DNA of 64,000 nt from Escherichia coli. GTDB taxonomy: Bacteria; Pseudomonadota; Gammaproteobacteria; Enterobacterales; Enterobacteriaceae. Positions 56,305-64,000 of this stretch are shown one piece after another (within the stretch, counting starts at the first letter, position 1; every line of letters starts with the position of its first letter). Under the pieces are notes generated by a model. The model was not told where the DNA came from. It saw only the letters and a program-made list of their open reading frames with translations, and searched no databases. Made by a program: the position numbers and the translations under genes. The stretch spans positions 1 through 64,000 of the forward strand of contig NZ_JAATUR010000018.1 in assembly GCF_011881725.1 (NCBI RefSeq), written 5' to 3'.

Positions 56305-56690
56305 AGATTCCTCTAATTAAATTCCAGAACACCGAAATCATTATATAAATAAATATACAACGAATTAATAACACTCTAAATTCGGCACAACACTGCCTGA
56401 AACCACCGATAAGAAATATGATTTACTACAACTTAATCATTAATTATTGAAGAAGAGACCACACGTTATTTTGATATATTTTTACCAGTTTTAGTAATTT
56501 AAATTACATAATTATTATGAATATATAGATCGTTTTTAGCACACCGATTTACGCACTGTTACCAGCACGACACCTCATGATGACTGTTCATTATTTGCAC
56601 TGCCGGAGAATAAAAAAAGGCCCCTGTTGAAATTGCAGGGGCCTGGTACGAGCAAGCATCATATTGGGCGACATGATGCAACGGTAAAAA
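56305..56690. other. torY upstream region
   Basis: 386 bp without genes, AT-rich between 56330 and 56545 with several TAATTA and AATTAT runs but no clear -35/-10 pair. It should hold the torYZ promoter. CTGTTCATTA at 56584-56593 shares eight bases with the TorR decamer CTGTTCATAT. The cutC terminator occupies the right end (56612-56644). Confidence 0.6.
56612..56644 (-). terminator. cutC terminator
   Basis: GGCCCCTG and CAGGGGCC form a strong stem followed by seven T on the minus strand, about 46 bp beyond the cutC stop. Confidence 0.9.
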
Positions 56691-57446
<756 letters not shown>

Positions 57447-57450
57447 TTAA

Positions 57451-58017
57451 TTACGCCGATTGCTCACTGGCAACAATCTCTTCAATGGACCACGGATGAA
57501 ACTTAATCGTCGTTTTACCGTCTGTAACGGCTAATGTTGGATTGGGTAATCGCTCATGCTCACCTTTTGGCGAACTGGTTTTAACCGAGATCCCCGGCAG
57601 GCTAAGTCCTTCATCAGAAAGCAACGCCAGCGCGCGGGCATTCAGCGTTTCTGGTTCACCCGGCAGAACGATTTCGATATGTTCCCAACCTTCGTGCGGG
57701 TAACGTTTTTCTCCCGGCCACGGTAACTCAACAATTGAAAACTGCCAGTGAGCCACCTGTACCGGCTCGTGCAATTTAAACAAACAAATAGGTCTGCCAT
57801 TGATCATATTTTCTGACAGGAGTTCACCGCACTGTTCAAACCCTCGACGCCAGCGTTCAGCGGTGGTGTTTTGATGGCAACGCAAGGATATGTGATCGGC
57901 AGCCAGCGGTGAGATATTCAGACCCAGGCGACGAGAAAGTTCGTCTAATGCATGAATAAATCGCGGTAAATCTGTTGCAATATCCTGCAACTCGTCAATA
58001 GATTGCCAGTTCGCCAT
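57451..58017 (-). CDS. yecM: YecM, VOC-fold protein of unknown function
   Basis: 188-residue protein of the YecM family (glyoxalase/VOC-like metal-binding fold by structural genomics). His/Glu residues in DHISLRCHQ and WEHIEIVLP are the plausible metal ligands, and KFHPWSIEEIV closes the domain. The start at 58017 drops two upstream codons (GTG, ATT). It lies directly upstream of cutC and is divergent from argS. Confidence 0.92.
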   Translation of the reverse strand: MANWQSIDELQDIATDLPRFIHALDELSRRLGLNISPLAADHISLRCHQNTTAERWRRGFEQCGELLSENMINGRPICLFKLHEPVQVAHWQFSIVELPWPGEKRYPHEGWEHIEIVLPGEPETLNARALALLSDEGLSLPGISVKTSSPKGEHERLPNPTLAVTDGKTTIKFHPWSIEEIVASEQSA

Positions 58018-58161
58018 AATCACTCTTCGTCTTTCAGTAAAAGCGTTAATTTACCCTGTTGCCCTGCACCAACCAACCGCTGATTTTGCGCAGTCCCCGA
58101 TGCAATAGTAAAAACGACAATGCGCCACGCGCACGTTGCTGACGAAAACAGCCATTTGCAG

Positions 58162-58167
58162 TATACT
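58162..58167 (+). promoter_or_regulatory. Candidate argS promoter -10
   Basis: TATACT (within GCAGTATACTCCCGCCC) is followed by a GC-rich discriminator typical of growth-related promoters, and lies 65 bp upstream of the argS start codon. The -35 is not clear. Confidence 0.5.
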
Positions 58168-58232
58168 CCCGCCCTAATTTCTTTAACTGGTGCGGGCAAT
58201 TTTTGCTCGCTTCATCAATGTAAGGTATTCCG

Positions 58233-59966
58233 GTGAATATTCAGGCTCTTCTCTCAGAAAAAGTCCGTCAGGCCATGATTGCGGCAGGCGCGCCTGCGGA
58301 TTGCGAACCGCAGGTTCGTCAGTCAGCAAAAGTTCAGTTCGGCGACTATCAGGCTAACGGCATGATGGCAGTTGCTAAAAAACTGGGTATGGCACCGCGA
58401 CAATTAGCAGAGCAGGTGCTGACTCATCTGGATCTTAACGGTATCGCCAGCAAAGTTGAGATTGCAGGTCCGGGATTTATCAACATTTTCCTTGATCCGG
58501 CATTCCTCGCTGAAAACGTTCAGCAGGCACTGAAATCTGATCGACTTGGTGTCGCAACGCCCGAAAAACAGACCATTGTGGTTGACTACTCCGCCCCCAA
58601 CGTGGCGAAAGAGATGCACGTCGGTCACCTGCGCTCCACCATTATTGGTGACGCAGCAGTACGTACTCTGGAGTTCCTCGGTCACAAAGTGATTCGTGCG
58701 AACCACGTCGGCGACTGGGGCACTCAGTTCGGTATGCTGATTGCCTGGCTGGAAAAACAGCAGCAGGAAAATGCCGGTGAAATGGAACTGGCTGACCTTG
58801 AAGGTTTCTACCGCGACGCGAAAAAACATTACGATGAAGATGAAGAGTTCGCCGAGCGCGCGCGTAACTATGTAGTGAAACTGCAGAGTGGCGACGAATA
58901 TTTCCGCGAAATGTGGCGCAAGCTGGTCGACATCACCATGACGCAGAACCAGATCACCTACGATCGTCTGAACGTGACGCTGACCCGCGATGATGTCATG
59001 GGTGAAAGTCTGTACAACCCGATGCTGCCTGGTATCGTGGCGGACCTGAAAGCCAAAGGTCTGGCAGTAGAAAGTGAAGGCGCGACCGTTGTATTCCTTG
59101 ATGAATTCAAAAACAAGGAAGGTGAGCCGATGGGCGTGATCATTCAGAAGAAAGATGGCGGTTATCTCTACACCACGACTGATATCGCCTGTGCAAAATA
59201 TCGTTATGAAACGCTCCATGCTGACCGCGTGCTGTATTACATCGACTCCCGCCAGCATCAGCACCTGATGCAAGCGTGGGCAATCGTCCGTAAAGCGGGC
59301 TACGTGCCGGAATCAGTACCGCTGGAACATCACATGTTTGGCATGATGTTGGGTAAAGACGGTAAACCGTTCAAAACCCGCGCAGGTGGCACGGTGAAAC
59401 TTGCAGACCTGCTGGATGAAGCTCTGGAACGAGCTCGCCGTCTGGTGGCAGAGAAGAACCCGGATATGCCAGCCGACGAACTGGAAAAACTGGCCAACGC
59501 GGTGGGTATCGGTGCGGTGAAATACGCAGATCTCTCCAAAAACCGCACCACCGACTACATCTTCGACTGGGACAACATGCTGGCGTTCGAGGGTAACACT
59601 GCGCCATACATGCAGTATGCCTACACCCGTGTATTGTCCGTGTTCCGTAAAGCGGAAATTAACGAAGAACAACTGGCGGCGGCTCCGGTAATCATTCGTG
59701 AAGATCGTGAAGCGCAACTGGCTGCTCGTCTGCTGCAGTTTGAAGAAACCCTCACCGTGGTTGCTCGTGAAGGTACGCCGCACGTAATGTGTGCTTATCT
59801 GTACGATCTGGCAGGCCTGTTCTCTGGCTTCTATGAGCACTGCCCGATCCTCAGCGCAGAAAACGAAGAAGTGCGTAACAGCCGTCTGAAACTGGCACAA
59901 CTGACGGCGAAGACGCTGAAGCTGGGTCTGGATACGCTGGGTATTGAGACAGTCGAGCGTATGTAA
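58233..59966 (+). CDS. argS: Arginyl-tRNA synthetase ArgS
   Basis: Class Ia synthetase charging tRNA-Arg. The 577-residue protein has an N-terminal Add-1 domain (about 1-110), the HIGH-equivalent HVGH in [11 protein letters not shown] (about 130), and a C-terminal DALR anticodon-binding domain. A canonical KMSK is absent, as usual for E. coli ArgRS. The start is GTG preceded by TAAGGT. Confidence 0.98.
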   Translation: MNIQALLSEKVRQAMIAAGAPADCEPQVRQSAKVQFGDYQANGMMAVAKKLGMAPRQLAEQVLTHLDLNGIASKVEIAGPGFINIFLDPAFLAENVQQALKSDRLGVATPEKQTIVVDYSAPNVAKEMHVGHLRSTIIGDAAVRTLEFLGHKVIRANHVGDWGTQFGMLIAWLEKQQQENAGEMELADLEGFYRDAKKHYDEDEEFAERARNYVVKLQSGDEYFREMWRKLVDITMTQNQITYDRLNVTLTRDDVMGESLYNPMLPGIVADLKAKGLAVESEGATVVFLDEFKNKEGEPMGVIIQKKDGGYLYTTTDIACAKYRYETLHADRVLYYIDSRQHQHLMQAWAIVRKAGYVPESVPLEHHMFGMMLGKDGKPFKTRAGGTVKLADLLDEALERARRLVAEKNPDMPADELEKLANAVGIGAVKYADLSKNRTTDYIFDWDNMLAFEGNTAPYMQYAYTRVLSVFRKAEINEEQLAAAPVIIREDREAQLAARLLQFEETLTVVAREGTPHVMCAYLYDLAGLFSGFYEHCPILSAENEEVRNSRLKLAQLTAKTLKLGLDTLGIETVERM

Positions 59967-59983
59967 TCGCGTTATGTTTCAAA

Positions 59984-60018
59984 GGCCGATGTCGCAGTTA
60001 CGGACATCGGCTTTTTTA
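59984..60018. terminator. argS/flhE terminator
   Basis: GCCGATGTC and GACATCGGC form a stem followed by seven T on the plus strand and by CTTT on the minus strand. It serves argS and probably also the convergent flhE. Confidence 0.85.
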
Positions 60019-60417
60019 TCATTGGCGATAATTCACAATCACTTCATTACGCTGTACCTTCAGCGGCGGAATTAACCGCTCACCGCCAGGAACTTCCCAG
60101 ATAAAGCGCAACGGTTCTGCCGCCGGTATGCCGGAAAAGGCAACTGTGGTCCCGCTTTGCCCGTCTAATTCGACACAACGAGATTGCGAACACAAGCGAA
60201 CCCGCAGCCCTACGGGAGTCGGGCCGATAAGCTGATAACGCCACGCCACCAGCGTCATCAATCCTGAAACAGGTTGTCGCGAAGAAAGAGGCGCTGACGA
60301 CATCGATTCACCACGGTGGTTCAGCGTTACGCCTACACTACTTGCCTGCCACATTCCCTCCCCGGCGGCTTGCACAACCAGCGGAAACAACAATATCGCC
60401 AGTAAGATCCTCATCAT
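60019..60417 (-). CDS. flhE: Flagellar protein FlhE
   Basis: Periplasmic protein of the flhBAE operon. In Salmonella and E. coli it prevents proton leakage through the flagellar export gate and is needed for normal swarming. The 132-residue precursor has a signal peptide (about 1-18, ending VVQA-AG) and two cysteines (RLCSQSRC). It starts MM; the first ATG overlaps the flhA stop (ATGA), while the second is the usual K-12 start, so either may be used. Confidence 0.93.
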   Translation of the reverse strand: MMRILLAILLFPLVVQAAGEGMWQASSVGVTLNHRGESMSSAPLSSRQPVSGLMTLVAWRYQLIGPTPVGLRVRLCSQSRCVELDGQSGTTVAFSGIPAAEPLRFIWEVPGGERLIPPLKVQRNEVIVNYRQ

Positions 60418-62492
60418 TTGCCGCCAATCGTCGCCGTCATTCGGATATGTCGATTATCTGAAAGTTCCAGATTAGACAGCACCACTAACTGCGGCAGGCT
60501 GCGGCGCAGGAAGCGGGACAACAACGGTCGTAGCGCGTGGTTCACCAACAATACTGGCGGCGCACCCAGCATCTCCTGACGTGATAATGCTTCCTGAGTT
60601 TGCGCAAGCAAGCGATCCGCCAGCCCTGGCTCCAGTCCGCCCCCGCCCTGCAACGCCTGTAACAGCAAGCGCTCAAGCGGCGTGTCCAGTCCAATAACAT
60701 GGACTTCATCTTTGCCGGGGAACCACTGCTGGGTAATCGCCCGCCCCAACGCCACGCGGACGACAGCGGTTAATTCATGCGGATCGCTCTGAACAGGAGC
60801 ATGCTCCGCCAGCGTTTCGAGAATGGTGCGCATATCGCGAATCGGTACTTTTTCATCGAGCAGATTTTGCAGTACTTTATGCAGCGTGGTGAGCGTGACG
60901 ACGCCTGGAACTAAATCTTCTGTCAGTTTTGGCATCTCCTGGGCGACGCGATCAAGTAGTTGTTGCGCCTCCTGACGACCAAACAGTTCTGCAGCATGCT
61001 GGCTAATGAGATGGTTAAGATGTGTCGCCACCACCGTACTGGCCTCAACCACGGTATATCCCTGAATCTGCGCCTGTTCTTTAAGCGCACTTTCGATCCA
61101 GATGGCGTTCAGACCAAAAGCCGGATCGACGGTCGCCTCGCCTGGTAACGTTCCGGCGGCAGTTCCTGGGTTAATTGCCAGCCAGCGCCCCGGATAAGCA
61201 TCTCCACTGCCAATCTCTACGCCTTTCATCAAAATACGATAACGTGCAGGTTGCAGATCCATATTGTCGCGAATGTGCACCACCGGCGGCAGGAAGCCCA
61301 TTTCCTGAGCAAATTTCTTGCGAATACTGCGAATTCGGCCCAGCAACTCGCCCTCTTGTTGGAAATCAACCATCGGGATCAGTCGATAGCCCACTTCCAT
61401 CCCCAGAGAATCTTCCAGCTGCACATCATTCCACGTTGCTTCGACTACAGCATTATTCTCCGCCATTTTTACCGGTTTCGGCTCGGCAGGCGTTTTTTGT
61501 TCGCGCCCGCGCATCCACCATGCCAGCCCGAGCAATCCGGCCGTGAACAGTAAAAATACCAGGTTCGGCATACCTGGCACCAGGCCGAGTAAACCGAGCA
61601 CGGCGGCACTTAACAACATGACGCTCGGATTACTGAAAAGCTGATTCACCATCTGCTCGCCAACATCCTGATCGGTGCTGACACGCGTAACGATGACTCC
61701 CGCCGCGGTAGAAATAACCAGCGCCGGAATTTGCGCCACCAGACCGTCACCAATGGTCAAAAGCGTATAACTTTCCGCTGCGTGGCCCATGCTCATACCA
61801 TGTTGCAGCACACCGACCAGCAATCCGCCGACAACGTTAATGACCATAATGAGGATCCCGGCAATGGCATCACCGCGGACAAACTTACTCGCCCCGTCCA
61901 TTGAGCCATAAAAATCGGCTTCCTGAGTCACTTCTGAGCGGCGTTTTTTCGCCTCATCTTCACCAATCAATCCGGCGTTGAGATCGGCGTCAATCGCCAT
62001 CTGCTTACCCGGCATGCCATCCAGAACAAAGCGCGCGCCGACTTCCGCGATACGCCCGGCACCTTTGGTAATGACCATAAAGTTGATGATCACAAGGATG
62101 ACAAATACCACAATACCGATGGCAAAATTGCCGCCGACGAGGAAGTGACCGAACGCTTCGACCACCTTTCCGGCCGCCGCCGCGCCAGTATGCCCTTCCA
62201 TCAAAATGATGCGGGTTGAAGCCACGTTAAGTGCCAGACGCAACAGCGTGGTAAACAACAGAATGGTCGGAAACGCGGCAAACTCTAGCGTACGCTGGGT
62301 AAACATCGCCACCAGCAATACCATGATCGAGAGCGCGATATTGAAGGTAAATAGCAGGTCGAGAATGAATGCAGGCAGTGGCAGCACCATCATCGACAAG
62401 ATCAGCAAGATCAAAATCGGTCCGGCAAGGATCTGCCATTGTGTCGATTTGAGGTTTGCAGGCAGGCGCAGCATCGTGGCCAGATTACTCAT
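60414..62492 (-). CDS. flhA: Flagellar export gate protein FlhA
   Basis: Central membrane component of the flagellar type III export gate; its cytoplasmic ring binds export substrates with their chaperones and uses proton motive force. The 692-residue protein has about eight membrane helices in the first 330 residues, including the conserved FHIPEP-type loop region (KGAGRIAEVGARFVLDGMPGKQM), followed by a large cytoplasmic domain (about 360-692). The start at 62492 overlaps the flhB end by 8 bp. Confidence 0.97.
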   Translation of the reverse strand: MSNLATMLRLPANLKSTQWQILAGPILILLILSMMVLPLPAFILDLLFTFNIALSIMVLLVAMFTQRTLEFAAFPTILLFTTLLRLALNVASTRIILMEGHTGAAAAGKVVEAFGHFLVGGNFAIGIVVFVILVIINFMVITKGAGRIAEVGARFVLDGMPGKQMAIDADLNAGLIGEDEAKKRRSEVTQEADFYGSMDGASKFVRGDAIAGILIMVINVVGGLLVGVLQHGMSMGHAAESYTLLTIGDGLVAQIPALVISTAAGVIVTRVSTDQDVGEQMVNQLFSNPSVMLLSAAVLGLLGLVPGMPNLVFLLFTAGLLGLAWWMRGREQKTPAEPKPVKMAENNAVVEATWNDVQLEDSLGMEVGYRLIPMVDFQQEGELLGRIRSIRKKFAQEMGFLPPVVHIRDNMDLQPARYRILMKGVEIGSGDAYPGRWLAINPGTAAGTLPGEATVDPAFGLNAIWIESALKEQAQIQGYTVVEASTVVATHLNHLISQHAAELFGRQEAQQLLDRVAQEMPKLTEDLVPGVVTLTTLHKVLQNLLDEKVPIRDMRTILETLAEHAPVQSDPHELTAVVRVALGRAITQQWFPGKDEVHVIGLDTPLERLLLQALQGGGGLEPGLADRLLAQTQEALSRQEMLGAPPVLLVNHALRPLLSRFLRRSLPQLVVLSNLELSDNRHIRMTATIGGK

Positions 62493-63633
62493 GGGTCGGT
62501 TTCTCGTTGATAAAATCCAGGGCTTTCGGCACCGGAAGATGAGTAGGTTGTTCAGGGCGTTGTCCACCAGCCAGACGCCAACGTTTCAGTTGCCAGACCC
62601 AGGCAAGTACTTCTGCCACTGCGGCATATAGTTGACCCGGTATTTGTTGGCCGATTTCGGCATGTCGATACAGCGCACGCGCCAGCGGCGGCGCTTCGAG
62701 GGTCGGGACGTTAGTTTCAGCGGCTATTTCACGAATGCGTAATGCCACCAGGCCCGCCCCCTTGGCGACGACTTTTGGCGCGCTCATTTTGTTTTCGTCG
62801 TATTGCAATGCCACTGAGTAGTGAGTTGGGTTATTGACAATGACGTCCGCTTTCGGCACATCGGCCATCATCCGGCGGCGTGCCGCCGCTCGCTGCATCT
62901 GACGAATTCGCCCTTTGACATGGGGGTCGCCTTCGCTTTGTTTGAACTCATCACGAATATCCTGCCGTGACATACGCAGTTTTTTCAGGTGGCTGAAGAT
63001 TTGGAAAAAGACGTCAAAGCCCACCATCGGAATGACACCAAGCACCACCAACAGCGCGCAAAGCCCCACCAGATCCATGGCATTACCCATGGCGGTAATC
63101 GGAGACTCGGCCATTAAGCGCAGCATTTGTGGCCAGTGATGCCAGAGATAAAATCCCGTCACGCTGCCAACCAGGATGGATTTCAATATTGCTTTAAGCA
63201 ACTCCGCACCGGTTTGTGCCGAGAACATCCGTTTAATGCCGGGTAACGGGTTGAGTTTGGAAAACTTCGGCTGCAATGATTTGCCGCTAAATACCAGCCC
63301 TCCCAGCATGACTGGCGAAATGAGCGCCACCAGCACTACACCGCTAATCAGCGGCAGCAGTGCCAACATAGCTTCTCTGATCAGCAGAATAATCTGCCCC
63401 AGGATCAGATTCGGGTCATTGATGATGCTGTGATCAAAATGCAATCCAGCGGAGAGCATGCCCGACAATCGACGCGCCAGCGACACACCGCCAAACCAAA
63501 TAACACACACGCTCACTAACAAAATTAGTAGCGACGTTAACTCACGGGAACGCGGGATTTGCCCCTCTTCCCGCGCTTTTTCAAGTCGGTGAGGCGTGGG
63601 GGCTTCTGTTTTGTCGTCGCTCTCGTCAGACAC
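62485..63633 (-). CDS. flhB: Flagellar export switch protein FlhB
   Basis: Membrane protein that switches flagellar export from rod/hook to filament substrates. The 382-residue protein has four membrane helices (about 33-52, 87-110, 145-165 and 185-208) and a cytoplasmic domain with the self-cleaving NPTH motif (Asn268-Pro269), then YRHAEIGQQIPGQLY. It is the first gene of flhBAE, a FlhDC-controlled class 2 operon in E. coli, though I cannot point to a clear FlhDC box. Confidence 0.97.
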   Translation of the reverse strand: MSDESDDKTEAPTPHRLEKAREEGQIPRSRELTSLLILLVSVCVIWFGGVSLARRLSGMLSAGLHFDHSIINDPNLILGQIILLIREAMLALLPLISGVVLVALISPVMLGGLVFSGKSLQPKFSKLNPLPGIKRMFSAQTGAELLKAILKSILVGSVTGFYLWHHWPQMLRLMAESPITAMGNAMDLVGLCALLVVLGVIPMVGFDVFFQIFSHLKKLRMSRQDIRDEFKQSEGDPHVKGRIRQMQRAAARRRMMADVPKADVIVNNPTHYSVALQYDENKMSAPKVVAKGAGLVALRIREIAAETNVPTLEAPPLARALYRHAEIGQQIPGQLYAAVAEVLAWVWQLKRWRLAGGQRPEQPTHLPVPKALDFINEKPTHE

Positions 63634-63763
63634 GTCGCCAATCCTTGAAAGAGTAATAAGCGTGAATGATGCCAGAGCGAAATGAGTTCAATGGGTTGAG
63701 TAAGGGGTAAAACAGGCGGGATTTAAGGCTTTTACCGCCGCACATCAGGCAAGGTGCACGTTT

Positions 63764-63834
63764 GTCGGATGCGACGTAAACGCCTATCCGACCTGCCTGT
63801 AGGCCTGATAAGATGCGTCAGCATCGCATCAGGC
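63764..63834. repeat. REP pair between cheZ and flhB
   Basis: REP units at 63764-63792 (GTCGGATGCGACG to CTATCCGAC) and 63803-63834 (GCCTGATAAGATGCG to GCATCAGGC) in opposite orientation. They lie in the 3' untranslated region of cheZ, immediately after its stop and well upstream of flhB. Confidence 0.88.
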
Positions 63835-63842
63835 AATACAAA

Positions 63843-64000
63843 TCAGAACCCGAGACTATCCAACAAATCGTCGACCTGGTCCTGACTGGCAACCACACCC
63901 GCTTTGCTGGTATCGACCTGCGGTCCATTCAGCAAACTTTGGCTCTCTCGTTTCGGACGCGTATCCTGTTCCGGGATATTTTCCAGTAGCACCATTAACA
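63843..64000 (-). CDS. cheZ: CheY-P phosphatase CheZ (C-terminal part)
   Basis: Only the last 52 codons are in the window, and the gene continues past position 64000. The fragment ends [11 protein letters not shown], the C-terminal helix by which CheZ binds CheY, preceded by a flexible region with [10 protein letters not shown] and [11 protein letters not shown]. CheZ dephosphorylates CheY-P to end the tumbling signal. Position upstream of flhB matches the E. coli che-flh arrangement. Confidence 0.93.
   Translation of the reverse strand, partial: LMVLLENIPEQDTRPKRESQSLLNGPQVDTSKAGVVASQDQVDDLLDSLGF

Noticed and set aside
58404..59273. 289-codon minus-strand open frame opposite argS
   Set aside because: A shadow frame, His/Phe/Val-rich, inside a conserved synthetase gene.

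Overview
The window is a stretch of Escherichia core chromosome. Gene order and protein sequences match the E. coli K-12 segment from manX to cheZ: mannose PTS, manganese exporter, letAB, the SdsR/RyeA locus, copper genes, the Entner-Doudoroff genes, znuABC, ruvABC, cmoAB, torYZ, argS and flhBAE. The sequence is not identical to K-12 as I remember it. Scattered amino-acid changes, an earlier stop in yobF, a different NudB N-terminus and an enlarged purT-eda gap point to another E. coli lineage or a close Escherichia relative. I see no prophage, insertion sequence, CRISPR array, tRNA or rRNA.

Layout. 1-4371: manXYZ, yobD and mntP, the last behind a manganese riboswitch. 4368-8220, mostly minus: rlmA, cspC-yobF, yebO, mgrB, yobH (plus) and kdgR. 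8398-14250: yebQ, then htpX, prc, proQ and msrC on minus. 14380-20435, plus: letA-letB-rsmF and small genes yebV and yebW. 20436-23092: pphA, the overlapping antisense RNAs SdsR and RyeA, and the yebY-copD-copC copper cluster. 23231-30131: holE, yobB and exoX, then ptrB, yebE, yebF and the SOS gene yebG, and then purT. 30368-37352: eda, edd and zwf facing hexR and pykA, a compact central-carbon block. 37507-42483: lpxM and mepM, then znuA divergent from znuCB around a Zur operator. 42632-48676: ruvBA under LexA, yebB inserted in the opposite direction, then ruvC, yebC, nudB and aspS. 48987-52568: yecD, yecE, yecN, cmoA and cmoB. 52750-58017: torZ, torY, cutC and yecM. 58233-64000: argS, the flhE-flhA-flhB flagellar export genes and the 3' end of cheZ.

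Functional links. KdgR, HexR and probably Cra and GntR converge on eda, edd and zwf. Metal homeostasis recurs: MntP exports Mn, ZnuABC imports Zn, and CopC, CopD and YebY handle Cu. Envelope genes are dense (letAB, prc, htpX, mepM, lpxM). Two LexA boxes (yebG, ruvA) mark SOS genes. REP/BIME repeats sit at the 3' ends of six transcription units.

I found no convincing new biological system. The best leads are small: a 30-bp bidirectional terminator duplicated around a BIME between purT and eda, a shortened yobF, a nitrilase-fold protein (YobB) that lacks its catalytic triad, a TCTCGAT motif cluster upstream of yobF-cspC, and stacked metal control of mntP. Comparisons with K-12 rest on memory and should be confirmed by alignment.
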